Shown: positions 9,955 to 18,715, counted from the first letter of the stretch. The stretch: DNA of 64,000 nucleotides from Maribacter polysiphoniae (GCF_003148665.1 NZ_QGGQ01000013.1:37062-101061), one strand, 5' to 3'. Notes: generated from the sequence alone by a model not told the origin. Program-made: numbers and translations.

Positions 9955-10971
9955 TCATAGGCTAAGGGTGTTTAAATAACTTTCCATCAACCGAAGGTAC
10001 TTATGAACTTCGGATAATGTTGTTGTTCTTTCTTTTTCGTTTACAGCACTCTTAGCCCGCAAACTGTTGACCTTTGCCCGCACATTGGCCCGGTAGGCCT
10101 TGTAATAAACAAAGAGATGGTGTTCTTCCAAAGATTTGATTGTGGGAAATAATTGATTGTAATATTCAAGAAATAGGTTGGAAAGTCCTTTTTCTCCAAA
10201 TGCATCGAGATCCATACATAAAAAGGCCACTTCGTTCAAAACATCGATTTGCCTGTAATCATCATTGAATTCAATACAATCGAAAGGTTGGGGAGACGGT
10301 AATAAGAAAATATTCCTGGAATGAAGGTCCCCATGGCAATCCCTAACGAAACCAGCCTTGAGCCTTGCTGTCAACAAATCCTTGTTTCCCGTTAAAAAAT
10401 AATCGGATACTTTTATGTCACTGCCAATAATTTTTGCATATAGGCTGCCATTGGGTTGTGTGGCCAAATACGCTTTTTCCGCTTCCAAATCGTTAAATTT
10501 ATCCTGAATATCCAGTACATCTTTTTGATGGATTATATCAGTATTCCCATGAAAAACGGCAATTTTATGGGCCAGATTTTGAATATGGGATTTGGTTACT
10601 TTTTTTTGGATCAAAAGCCTGTCCATTTGTTTGGTCCTATCCATTTTGAGCATTCTTACGGCGTAGTCGATTACCGTTCCCGCATTTCCCCCAATTTTAT
10701 AATGATCATCCAATCGATGAATCGGAACCACATCCAGATAAATGCCATCAGTGAGCCGCTTGTTCAATTTAATTTCCCTTTTGCAATATTCTTTCCGCTT
10801 TTCAAGGGTAGAAAAATCGAGAAATGAATATGTAATGGGCTTTTTGATTTTGTAAACGAATGTATGGCAAAGAAACACCCATGATATATGTGTCTCGATC
10901 AATTCCCTTTCTATTGAAACTTCTGGAAATTCACCGTCTAAAAGCAAGCTATTTATCTGTTCCTGTATCAT
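9955..10971 (-). CDS. Aminoglycoside phosphotransferase-like kinase (COG2187 type)
   Basis: This 338-residue protein has an APH/choline-kinase fold. The catalytic loop CHGDLHSRNIFLL (about 213-225) contains the Brenner-type HGDxxxxN motif, followed by IEFNDDYRQIDV supplying the metal-binding Asp. An N-terminal segment (SIERELIETHISWVFLCHT, KIKKPITYSFLDFSTLEKR) is typical of the COG2187 family. In many bacteria this domain is fused to a small P-loop kinase. Here the P-loop kinase is a separate gene whose 3' end overlaps this start by 23 bases, so the two are coupled. The substrate is unknown; aminoglycoside resistance should not be assumed. Confidence 0.75.
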   Translation of the reverse strand: MIQEQINSLLLDGEFPEVSIERELIETHISWVFLCHTFVYKIKKPITYSFLDFSTLEKRKEYCKREIKLNKRLTDGIYLDVVPIHRLDDHYKIGGNAGTVIDYAVRMLKMDRTKQMDRLLIQKKVTKSHIQNLAHKIAVFHGNTDIIHQKDVLDIQDKFNDLEAEKAYLATQPNGSLYAKIIGSDIKVSDYFLTGNKDLLTARLKAGFVRDCHGDLHSRNIFLLPSPQPFDCIEFNDDYRQIDVLNEVAFLCMDLDAFGEKGLSNLFLEYYNQLFPTIKSLEEHHLFVYYKAYRANVRAKVNSLRAKSAVNEKERTTTLSEVHKYLRLMESYLNTLSL

Positions 10972-11458
10972 GCTTCCAACCTATGTACTGTGCGGCTTTA
11001 ACCAACATTTCTTCAATGTTGTTCGTGGATTCCAACTTCAAATGTTGCTCTGTAAACGGTTCCCATTGATGCTGGATCAGTTTATACACTTCAAAATCAG
11101 CTTCGCTGTAAGGTCTGTTTTTTTTTAATCGCTTCCTGATCGTACTTTCGATCGAATGTATGCCAATAAAAAAAAACCTACCCTGCCCTGATAATTGCTT
11201 TATGAAAGTATCCCTGGTTTCTTTTTTATGGAATGTGGCATCAAGTACCAGATTTTCACCAGTGGCCAATGCTTCTTTCGTTTTGTTGAGCATGGTATCA
11301 TAAACCATTTTTTTCTCCTGATGGGAATATATGCTCTGCCCAAATAGTTCCTTTCTTACCCTATCGCTATTCACATAACTGGCATGTATCATTTTTGCGA
11401 GTCTTGAAGCAAAATAACTTTTTCCCGAGCCTGGCAAACCAAAAACAAATACGATCAT
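10949..11458 (-). CDS. Small P-loop (AAA/zeta-like) kinase, COG0645 type
   Basis: This 169-residue ATP-binding protein starts with Walker A GLPGSGKSYFA at residues 8-18. LVLDATFHKKETRD provides the Walker B-like/substrate Asp region, and KRLKKNRPYSEADFEVY resembles the lid region of gluconate-kinase-like and zeta-toxin-like kinases. It is upstream of, and overlaps by 23 bases, the APH-like gene on the same strand. In fused homologues of this pair the APH domain usually comes first, so here the two halves are split and in reverse order. It probably phosphorylates a small molecule. No antitoxin-like partner is visible. Confidence 0.72.
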   Translation of the reverse strand: MIVFVFGLPGSGKSYFASRLAKMIHASYVNSDRVRKELFGQSIYSHQEKKMVYDTMLNKTKEALATGENLVLDATFHKKETRDTFIKQLSGQGRFFFIGIHSIESTIRKRLKKNRPYSEADFEVYKLIQHQWEPFTEQHLKLESTNNIEEMLVKAAQYIGWKHDTGTDK

Positions 11459-12469
11459 CCTGGTTGTTCTTTTAAAGTACTAAGATAAACCGCTGGTCTT
11501 AGATGATCGATGATTTAAATCATACGTAATGGATTAAGGTTTCTACCCTTGGTGTTGGAATATATCTCTTTCATTATTAGATGAACATAGAAATACCACA
11601 TGTTTGAAGTTTCGCCAAAGCGGATATCGCGATTGCTTCCTTCTTAGACATGGTACATGAAAACTCGATATTTATGATTACTTTTTCAATAATTGTACGT
11701 TCTTGGTAGTCTCGGCCATCATTACTAGAGCACGGAATAGTATGGTCTTATTTGGGTAATCCCCAAGATGGAGTTATGAGCCTCACTTTGGTTGATGTAG
11801 ATCTAGACATGTATGGGTTCAATTTATTCAACAACCAACAAATTAACATAATAATGGCCAAGGTAAGGGGCTCGGAATTAGAGCCAATACAAGCCCGGCT
11901 GGGACCGGTAGTTTATTCTTATTTTTCAGGCTATGTGAACCAAATCGAGGCGGGGGCGTTGCACCCTACACACTGTTTGGTGATGTAGTGATAAATTTTT
12001 AGGTATTTCCTTTTCAATAAGCGGTTATATTGCAATTGCTACCGCCCATTATCGTTCTTGTTTTGCTAAAACCAAGTGTGAAACATAGTCCTTATCTTTT
12101 TGTTTTCAGGTTCCGATCAGAACACCACTAAAAGATTTGATAGACTAGGGTTTTGTATTCAGCAGCATCCTTGGTTAAGACCTATTGGAATCGGAAATGT
12201 CAGATATTGAACTCTTCCCTAATCCAGGACGTTGAAATAGGTGTAACTCTTTTAGGGACATTATCCGGATAATGGATTTTGATTTATATGATAGTGGAGA
12301 AAAAGTAGTAAAAAGGTTTGACCCTTATCAATTGATGGTAGGGGAGGGGATACATCGATTCAAGGTATTAGGATCTAAAAATCGTGGTGTTCTATCAATG
12401 TAAGGGAAGATAACGCCCGCATACAGGCTACGGGAAAACCACCAAGAAATGGTGGAAATTCCAACCTTT
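11459..12469. other. 1 kb of decayed, gene-poor DNA
   Basis: No intact gene is seen between the P-loop kinase and cpsB. The interval holds what look like fragments of at least two genes, listed separately: an adhesin-like domain relic at about 11752-12046 with a possible C-terminal piece at 12272-12403, and the last 15 codons of a second Wzc at 12426-12473. All lie on the plus strand. Frames are interrupted by stops and apparent frameshifts. This is consistent with degeneration of part of the polysaccharide and surface-protein locus. Confidence 0.6.
11752..12046 (+). pseudogene. Frameshifted relic of a secreted adhesin-like domain
   Basis: The frame opening at 11752 reads VMSLTLVDVDLDMYGFNLF, then NIIMAKVRGSELEPIQARLG, then SYFSGYVNQIEAG. 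After a shift at about 11953 the adjacent frame continues GGVAPYTLFGDVV and then stops. This order (a SLTLVDVD opening, a SxxF-G strand, an APYxLFGD ending) resembles, from memory, the repeated beta domain in large secreted Bacteroidota adhesins. A short open piece at 12272-12403 (starting MDFDLYDSGEKVVKRFD) may belong to the same gene. The family assignment is tentative; the broken reading frame is what can be seen. Confidence 0.35.
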
Positions 12470-12473
12470 CTAA
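12426..12473 (+). pseudogene. Remnant 3' end of a second wzc gene
   Basis: Fifteen codons followed by TAA (12471-12473) read GYGKTTKKWWKFQPF. The first 12 residues are identical to the C-terminus of the intact Wzc that ends at 8041. Nucleotides differ at several third positions, so this is an old or separately inherited copy rather than a recent exact duplication. An in-frame TAA lies just upstream, and no kinase domain remains. The relic's stop codon overlaps the convergent stop of cpsB (12470-12472), leaving a wzc tail directly abutting the phosphatase gene that normally partners it. Confidence 0.75.
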
Positions 12474-13207
12474 AATGAATTATTGGTTTTAAGGAGTATA
12501 GGTTTTATAAGATCCAATGTTTTGGTATCTACCTGTACTTCCTTAAGACTATTCAATTGCCGTATGTTATGTACATCGGTTGCCGCAAAGTCTATTAATC
12601 CCTTGCCCAATAATTTCATGGCCATTTGCTGGACTTCCTTCCCGTAGTATTTACTGAGGGACAGTAAATTCAACTGATATAACACCCCCTGTTTTTTGTA
12701 GGCTTTATGCTGGCCCAGTTGGGAGTGTAGATAAAGGTACCTTTCCGGATGGGCGAGGATTACGAAATATCCTTTTTGCCGTATTTTTTCCAAAGCCTGC
12801 CCAAAATTGATGGAAGCCTGTAAATACGACATTTCCACTAATAGGTAATTGCCGCCAAGGGGCATGACTTCCCCTCGTTCCAAAATGGATTCAAAATTAT
12901 CATCGATCATGTGCTCTGCAGCTGCCTGTATGGAGACTTCTTTCAATTTACGCTCCAGTAAACCGTTTTTAAGCGTCATGAGGGACTCTTTTATGGTCTC
13001 TGGGGTATTCGAATAATAGTTGTGCATGATGTGTGGTGTGGCAATGAAGTCCGTGACACCGAAATCAGCAAAGCCTTTGATCAGGTCAATGGATTCCCCA
13101 ACGTTCTTGGAGCCATCATCGATACCTGGTAAGATATGGTTGTGTATGTCTATAAACCCTTCTAATGAATCTACAAGAAATTGTTTCTTTTTAAAAAAGT
13201 CAAACAT
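12470..13207 (-). CDS. CpsB/CapC-like PHP-family tyrosine phosphatase
   Basis: This 245-residue manganese-dependent protein-tyrosine phosphatase belongs to the PHP superfamily. The metal-binding signature DIHNHILPGIDDG is at about 20-32, followed by IATPHIM, an AAEHMIDD block, LAHPERY (about 155-161) and FAATDVHN near the C-terminus. These are the four conserved metal-ligand motifs of CpsB/YwqE-type enzymes. It should dephosphorylate the Tyr-rich tail of the Wzc kinase to control polysaccharide export. It is separated from the intact wzc by about 4.4 kb of other and decayed genes. A -7 box (TATCTTTG) precedes it at 13266-13273. Confidence 0.9.
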   Translation of the reverse strand: MFDFFKKKQFLVDSLEGFIDIHNHILPGIDDGSKNVGESIDLIKGFADFGVTDFIATPHIMHNYYSNTPETIKESLMTLKNGLLERKLKEVSIQAAAEHMIDDNFESILERGEVMPLGGNYLLVEMSYLQASINFGQALEKIRQKGYFVILAHPERYLYLHSQLGQHKAYKKQGVLYQLNLLSLSKYYGKEVQQMAMKLLGKGLIDFAATDVHNIRQLNSLKEVQVDTKTLDLIKPILLKTNNSF

Positions 13208-13265
13208 GGATCAAAATCAATTAAAACAATAAGCCTTTAAAGTGTATTTGTTGCTTATGATGTGG

Positions 13266-13273
13266 CAAAGATA
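13266..13273 (-). promoter_or_regulatory. Flavobacterial -7 promoter box of cpsB
   Basis: The minus strand reads TATCTTTG here, an exact match to the Bacteroidota TAnnTTTG -7 element, 59 bases upstream of the cpsB ATG. The expected -33 position carries only a weak TTTAG. The match and position support a housekeeping-sigma promoter. Confidence 0.5.
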
Positions 13274-13337
13274 GCACTTCTAATCCTACTAAAATCGTTG
13301 TGTTTAAAACCTTTTTTCCCTTTGGGGCCATAATAAG

Positions 13338-13367
13338 GGAAGGCTTTGCTATTCAGCAAAGCCTTCC
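13338..13367 (-). terminator. Hairpin downstream of ppdK
   Basis: GGAAGGCTTTGCT (13338-13350) pairs perfectly with 13355-13367, giving a 13-bp stem with a four-base ATTC loop, 26 bases past the ppdK stop. There is no long U tract on the minus strand after it, so it is either a weak intrinsic terminator or an mRNA 3'-end stabiliser. It also insulates ppdK from the cpsB promoter. Confidence 0.6.
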
Positions 13368-13393
13368 TAATCCAATGGGAATATAATCTACAT

Positions 13394-16117
13394 CTAGGCC
13401 CTAATAGCGGCTTGGGCGGCAGCCAAACGGGCGATAGGCACCCTAAAAGGGGAACAGCTTACATAGTTCATACCTGTCTTATTACAGAACTCAACAGAAC
13501 TGGGTTCCCCGCCATGCTCGCCACAAATACCAACCTTAAGATTGGGTTTGGTGGATCTGCCACGTTCGGTACCCATGATTACCAATTGTCCGACACCTTC
13601 TTGATCCAATACTTCAAAGGGGTCTTCGGTCAATATTCCTTTTTCAAGATAAACATTCAGGAATTTTCCGGCATCGTCCCTGGAGTAACCCATGGTCATC
13701 TGCGTTAAATCGTTGGTTCCGAAGGAGAAGAAATCGGCATGCTCGGCAATCTTATCGGCCAATAGTGCGGCACGTGGAATTTCAATCATGGTACCGACTA
13801 AATAGTCAATACTATCATTTCTTTCCTTGAATACCTTGTTGGCCGTTTCTGTTATGATTTTCTTCTGTTCTACAAATTCATTGGTAGCCCCTACAAGTGG
13901 TACCATTATTTCGGGTTTGGCAACAATACCTCTTTCCTTCAAATTCAAGGCGGCTTCTATAATCGCCCTTGTTTGCATTTCTGTGATTTCAGGATAGGTA
14001 TTTCCCAGTCTACATCCCCTGTGTCCCAACATGGGGTTGAACTCTTGGAGTTCGGCCACTTTGTTTTTGACCGAGGCTAAGGAGATATGCATGTCTTCCG
14101 CCAATTCTTTTTGTGTAGCCAATTGATGGGGTACAAATTCGTGTAACGGTGGGTCCAATAAACGAACGGTAACGGGAAGTCCCTGCATGGCTTCAAAAAT
14201 ACCCTCAAAATCATCCCGTTGCATGGGTAGTAATTCTTCTAAGGCATGTTTTCTTCCTTTTACGGTATCTGCCAATATCATTTCGCGCATGGCCTTGATA
14301 CGGTCAACTTCAAAGAACATGTGTTCGGTTCTGGTTAGTCCGATTCCCTGGGCTCCGAAGTTTCGTGCAGCAATAGCGTCTTTTGGTGTATCGGCATTGG
14401 TGCGCACTTCCATGGTGCGATATTTATCGGAGAGTTTCATAATCTCACCAAATTCCCCACTCAGTTCGGGTTCCATTGTGGCAACCTTCCCTTCGATAAT
14501 ATTACCTGTGGATCCATTTAAGGAAATCCAGTCCCCTTCATGGAATTCTTTACCATCAACCCTAAGGACCCTATTCTTATAATCGATTTTCAAGGCTCCT
14601 GCACCGGATACACAGCATTTACCCATACCACGGGCAACAACGGCCGCATGGGAGGTCATACCTCCTCTAGCGGTCAAGATACCCTTGGCTATATTCATAC
14701 CTTCCAAGTCTTCGGGAGAGGTTTCGATACGGGTTAAGATCGTATTCTTGAACTTATTCGCCTCATCCGCAAAGAAAACGATCTGACCCGTTGCCGCACC
14801 TGGGGAAGCGGGTAAACCTTGGGCAATTACGTTGGCTCTTTTTAGGGCTTTAGTATCAAATACGGGGTGTAATAATTCATCCAATTTATTGGGTTCTATG
14901 CGTAAAAGGGTCTCTTTTTCATCAATAGCCCCTTCTTTAAGCAGATCCATTGCGATTTTCACCATGGCTGCTCCAGTACGCTTGCCATTACGGGTTTGCA
15001 AGATCCATAACTTACCATTTTGAATGGTGAACTCCATATCCTGCATATCGGAATAGTGCTTTTCGAGTTTGTGTTGGTACTCGTTAAGTTCTGAATAGAT
15101 AGCAGGCATCAATTCTTCTAGGGAAGGATAATTTTCGGCCCTTTCGGCTTCTTCCACCTTGGCTAGTTGGGCCCAACGTTGTGATCCCAATTTTGTAATC
15201 TGTTGTGGGGTTCTTACCCCAGCAACAACATCTTCACCCTGGGCATCAATCAAGTATTCCCCATTGAAAACGTTTTCCCCCGTACCGGCATCCCTTGTAA
15301 AGCAAACCCCGGTTCCTGAATTATTACCCATGTTACCGAATACCATGGCCTGTACGTTGACTGCGGTTCCCCAATCACTGGGATAACCATGCATTTTTCG
15401 ATAATAAATGGCGCGGTCTCCATTCCAACTATCAAAAACGGCCATTACGGCACCCCAAAGCTGATCCCAAGGATCGGTGGGGAAATCATGTCCCGTTTGT
15501 TTTTTTACAGCATCTTTAAAGTCATAGACCAAATCCTGTAGATCTTGAACGGTGAATTCAGTATCGAGCACTATATTTCTTTTATCCTTGAGGTGCTCCA
15601 TGATCTCCTCAAAAGGATCTATATCTTCTTTGGTCTTTGGTTTCATACCTAAAACCACACCACCATACATTTGAATGAATCTTCGATAGGAGTCCCAAGC
15701 GAATCTGGCATTATTGGTTTTATTGACCAATCCCACAACAGCCTCGTCATTAAGCCCTAAGTTAAGAACGGTGTCCATCATACCTGGCATAGAAACCCTA
15801 GCACCAGACCTTACAGAAATTAGAAGTGGGTTTTCGGAATCCCCAAATTTTGTGCCCATTGTTTTTTCAATAGCGGCAATGGCTTCTTGAACGTCTTCCT
15901 TCAATGCTTCTATGACGTTATCTTTCCCTAAGGTATTATATTCCGTACATACTTCAGTGGTTATCGTAAATCCAGGAGGCACTGGAATTCCAATGGCACT
16001 CATTTCGGCCAAATTGGCTCCTTTTCCTCCCAAGAGGTTTTTCAATTTACTGTTTCCATCAGCTTTTTTATCCCCAAATAGATATACTCTTTTCTTGATT
16101 TCTGTTAAAGTCTCCAT
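13394..16117 (-). CDS. ppdK: Pyruvate, phosphate dikinase
   Basis: PPDK of 907 residues reversibly interconverts pyruvate + ATP + Pi and PEP + AMP + PPi in the cytoplasm. The N-terminal ATP-grasp domain begins with LLGGKGANLAEMSAIGIPVPPGF. The central swivelling phosphohistidine domain carries the catalytic His in GGMTSHAAVVARGMGKCC. The C-terminal PEP/pyruvate TIM barrel has GTNDLTQMTMGYSRDD and the active-site Cys in GICGEHGGEP. Length and domain order are canonical. It is monocistronic, with a hairpin after it. A TATTTTTG box and a perfect palindrome sit upstream, suggesting Crp/Fnr-type activation. It likely serves gluconeogenesis or PPi-dependent glycolysis. Confidence 0.97.
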   Translation of the reverse strand: METLTEIKKRVYLFGDKKADGNSKLKNLLGGKGANLAEMSAIGIPVPPGFTITTEVCTEYNTLGKDNVIEALKEDVQEAIAAIEKTMGTKFGDSENPLLISVRSGARVSMPGMMDTVLNLGLNDEAVVGLVNKTNNARFAWDSYRRFIQMYGGVVLGMKPKTKEDIDPFEEIMEHLKDKRNIVLDTEFTVQDLQDLVYDFKDAVKKQTGHDFPTDPWDQLWGAVMAVFDSWNGDRAIYYRKMHGYPSDWGTAVNVQAMVFGNMGNNSGTGVCFTRDAGTGENVFNGEYLIDAQGEDVVAGVRTPQQITKLGSQRWAQLAKVEEAERAENYPSLEELMPAIYSELNEYQHKLEKHYSDMQDMEFTIQNGKLWILQTRNGKRTGAAMVKIAMDLLKEGAIDEKETLLRIEPNKLDELLHPVFDTKALKRANVIAQGLPASPGAATGQIVFFADEANKFKNTILTRIETSPEDLEGMNIAKGILTARGGMTSHAAVVARGMGKCCVSGAGALKIDYKNRVLRVDGKEFHEGDWISLNGSTGNIIEGKVATMEPELSGEFGEIMKLSDKYRTMEVRTNADTPKDAIAARNFGAQGIGLTRTEHMFFEVDRIKAMREMILADTVKGRKHALEELLPMQRDDFEGIFEAMQGLPVTVRLLDPPLHEFVPHQLATQKELAEDMHISLASVKNKVAELQEFNPMLGHRGCRLGNTYPEITEMQTRAIIEAALNLKERGIVAKPEIMVPLVGATNEFVEQKKIITETANKVFKERNDSIDYLVGTMIEIPRAALLADKIAEHADFFSFGTNDLTQMTMGYSRDDAGKFLNVYLEKGILTEDPFEVLDQEGVGQLVIMGTERGRSTKPNLKVGICGEHGGEPSSVEFCNKTGMNYVSCSPFRVPIARLAAAQAAIRA

Positions 16118-16142
16118 AGTGTTGTTTCTATTAGTATCTTAC

Positions 16143-16195
16143 CAAAAATAGAGACTTAAATCGCCTTATTTCATGACAAATATCATGAATAAGGC
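16143..16195 (-). promoter_or_regulatory. ppdK promoter with palindromic operator
   Basis: On the minus strand a -7 box TATTTTTG (16143-16150) lies 26 bases upstream of the ppdK ATG. Upstream of it is a perfect 7-N6-7 inverted repeat, TTCATGA-CAAATA-TCATGAA (16170-16189). It extends with one unpaired base to GCCTTATTTCATGA (16163-16176) against TCATGAATAAGGC (16183-16195). The palindrome centre is about 33 bases from the -7 box centre, near -41 relative to the likely start site, and no -33 TTTG is present. That geometry is typical of a class II Crp/Fnr-family activator. The regulator is not identified. The rest of the gap to 16413 shows nothing further. Confidence 0.6.
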
Positions 16196-16413
16196 CCTGT
16201 GTAACTTAGGTTACAAAATTATTCGGTTATCAAAAAAGGCATTCAAAACGCCATGTTTTTTTTAATATAATCGCTTTATCAAAATAGAATTATCAACTTT
16301 TTTAAAAGGAAAAAGGGAAGTGTTTTTTTAGGAGAAAGGATCCCATGCCCGATTTTCTTATATAAGGTGTCATTATTATCTATATGTCACTCCCGATCGA
16401 TTGTACTTTAACT

Positions 16414-16833
16414 TTAAGGGGTTAAGTCTATTGTTTTTGAATATTGGCTGATACGACCGGTATGATCTTGGATTCTTACTGTGATATTCTTTTGAAATTT
16501 CTGACAAGCCATTGACTCATCATAGACATGAAATATTTCATAGGTTCTTTTTGGTACGGAATCAGGTAATCCAAATTCTGGCGAATGGGTAAAATTCTGG
16601 CCATGATAAACCGATATTTTGTCCGATTCGAAATCACCCCAAAAAATCCATATTCGCCTTGTGGACTTGTTTGCTATGAATGAGACCTTAGCCACTATAG
16701 TATCCGTGGATATTTTAAATTCTAAATTGAAATCGGAAAGCCCAGTCGTCCTATGGCTTTTGAATACGTCATCCCAATCTTGACCACCTTTTTGTTGACT
16801 TTTTCCCCATTCAAGATTTCTTACTTGTTCCAT
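16414..16833 (-). CDS. Hypothetical 139-residue beta-rich protein
   Basis: I do not recognise this protein. It is 139 residues long with no signal peptide or TM helix. The sequence alternates short hydrophobic strands (TIVAKVSFIA, RRIWIFWGDFESD, NITVRIQDHTGRISQY). The order FWGDF...YEIFHVYDE...NITVRIQDHTG is reminiscent of a PKD/Ig-like sandwich, where a WGDG turn is followed by a H-x-Y strand. If so it is a single domain without secretion signal. It is flanked by non-coding DNA on both sides and probably monocistronic. Coding is supported by a full-length clean frame and typical composition; function is unknown. Confidence 0.55.
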   Translation of the reverse strand: MEQVRNLEWGKSQQKGGQDWDDVFKSHRTTGLSDFNLEFKISTDTIVAKVSFIANKSTRRIWIFWGDFESDKISVYHGQNFTHSPEFGLPDSVPKRTYEIFHVYDESMACQKFQKNITVRIQDHTGRISQYSKTIDLTP

Positions 16834-17143
16834 GTGCTATTATATTATGGGGGATGTTAAAGAGGGAAGTATGCTAAAATTAAGAATAATATTGACTCCC
16901 CAATGTACTGGTCGATTAAATGGTTCGAAACAATCAATTATTAACTTAATATTAACGATTTGCTAGAGTAATGGAATTTACCCTTGTTTATTGATTTCCC
17001 ATATATGATTACTTTTCTTATATTAACATTGGTACACTTAGGGTAAACATTGGTTATAACCCAAACAATCCTAAAACCCCAAATCTGGGTACAACCTTTG
17101 GATGTAAAAGGAAGGTTGTAACTTTATAACCTAACTTAAAGAA
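16834..17143. other. 310-base intergenic region before selO
   Basis: This AT-rich gap separates the divergent hypothetical gene and selO. It carries two ACATTGGT copies (about 17026 and 17047) and no exact TAnnTTTG box on either strand that I could place convincingly. It presumably holds both promoters. No open reading frame or hairpin stands out. Confidence 0.4.
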
Positions 17144-18715
17144 TTGCTTTTGACGCTGAAACTCAATATTACCGATAGATTCAACAAGGAATTGCCTGCC
17201 GACCCTATAATGGGGAATTCGAGGCGACAGGTGAGCGGAGCGTGTTTTTCCTATGTAACACCCAAGAAACCATCGAACCCTTCCTTGGTGCATGTTTCCC
17301 CGGAAATGGTCGAGGCTTTGGGAATCACGGAATCGATCACATCAAAAGATTTTTTAGGGGTGTTTTCTGGTTCCATGGTTCTGGAAGGAACCCAACCTTA
17401 TGCCATGTGTTATGGGGGGCATCAGTTTGGAAATTGGGCCGGACAGTTGGGTGATGGTCGTGCCATCAATCTTGCTGAGGTAGCACATAACGATAAAACT
17501 TGGGCGCTACAGCTAAAAGGCGCAGGGGAGACCCCGTATTCAAGAACGGCTGATGGTTTGGCTGTTTTACGATCTTCCATTAGGGAATATTTATGTGCTG
17601 AGGCCATGTATTATCTTGGTGTTCCTACAACCCGTTCATTATCACTTGTTTTAAGTGGGGATCAGGTTTTGCGGGATGTAATGTATGATGGTAATCCTGC
17701 TTATGAAAAAGGAGCCATCGTATGTCGTGTGGCACCGTCGTTCATTCGCTTTGGGAATTTCGAGATATTGGCGGCCCAAGATGATGTGGAAACATTGCGT
17801 GAATTAGCTGATTTTACCATAAAACACCATTATTCATATTTGGGCAACCCTTCCAAGGAAACCTATCTGGCATTTTTTAAGGAAGTGGCCATGAAAAGCT
17901 TGGACATGGTTATACACTGGCAACGGGTTGGTTTTGTACATGGGGTCATGAATACCGATAACATGTCCATTTTAGGATTGACCATTGATTATGGACCTTA
18001 TGGATGGCAGGAGGGGTATGACCACGGATGGACACCCAATACGACCGATAAAGCCCATAAGCGTTATAGATATGGTACACAGCCACAGGTTGTCCTTTGG
18101 AACTTATTGAAACTCGCAAATGCCTTATATCCACTAATTGAAGAAGTAGAGCCCTTACAGGCCATTCTTGGAGAATATCAAGATAAGCTGAAAATAGCGT
18201 ATCTGACCATGATGAGGTCTAAGTTGGGATTGTATGAAACGGATACCCATGATCAGGATTTGGCGGATAAATTGGAGGATGTATTGCAACGTTCCGAAAC
18301 CGATATGACCATCTTCTTTAGACTGCTTGCCGATTTTAAAAAAGATGGTTCAACTGCTGGTTTGGAATTGGTAAAGGAGGCTTTTTATAATCCGGATGAA
18401 ATAAAGGGGGAAGTCGAATTGCAATGGAACAATTGGTTTTTAGCATATAGCGAACGTTTAAAAATAGAGCAGAAAGACGATGTTGAACGCCTTGCGGGAA
18501 TGAATGCTGTAAACCCTAAATACGTACTTCGGAATTATATGGCGCAAATGGCGATTGATGCAGCCGATAAAGGGGATTATTCCCTCTTGGATGAATTGTT
18601 CAACCTGTTGAAGCAACCCTATGAAGAACAATTGAATATGCAGAAATGGTTTGCCAAACGACCAGAATGGGCCAGGAACAAAGTAGGGTGCTCTATGTTA
18701 TCCTGTAGTTCCTGA
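17144..18715 (+). CDS. selO: Protein adenylyltransferase SelO (YdiU family)
   Basis: This is a SelO-family pseudokinase-fold enzyme, about 523 residues, that transfers AMP to Ser/Thr/Tyr of target proteins. Family hallmarks are CYGGHQFGNWAGQLGDGRA, LKGAGETPYSRTADG, SSIREYLCAEAM, VHGVMNTDNMSILG (catalytic/metal-binding DN) and a C-terminal GCSMLSCSS, where eukaryotic SelO has selenocysteine and bacteria have Cys. There is no ATG near the conserved start. Candidate starts are TTG 17144, TTG 17150 or CTG 17156; the last would give the family-typical MKLNITDRFNKELPADP. It is monocistronic and lies upstream of msrA, which fits a redox-stress role. Confidence 0.92.
   Translation: MLLTLKLNITDRFNKELPADPIMGNSRRQVSGACFSYVTPKKPSNPSLVHVSPEMVEALGITESITSKDFLGVFSGSMVLEGTQPYAMCYGGHQFGNWAGQLGDGRAINLAEVAHNDKTWALQLKGAGETPYSRTADGLAVLRSSIREYLCAEAMYYLGVPTTRSLSLVLSGDQVLRDVMYDGNPAYEKGAIVCRVAPSFIRFGNFEILAAQDDVETLRELADFTIKHHYSYLGNPSKETYLAFFKEVAMKSLDMVIHWQRVGFVHGVMNTDNMSILGLTIDYGPYGWQEGYDHGWTPNTTDKAHKRYRYGTQPQVVLWNLLKLANALYPLIEEVEPLQAILGEYQDKLKIAYLTMMRSKLGLYETDTHDQDLADKLEDVLQRSETDMTIFFRLLADFKKDGSTAGLELVKEAFYNPDEIKGEVELQWNNWFLAYSERLKIEQKDDVERLAGMNAVNPKYVLRNYMAQMAIDAADKGDYSLLDELFNLLKQPYEEQLNMQKWFAKRPEWARNKVGCSMLSCSS

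Noticed and set aside
10949-11458. Zeta-toxin of a toxin-antitoxin pair.
   Set aside because: No antitoxin-like gene is adjacent and the coupling to an APH-like kinase fits COG0645/COG2187 better.
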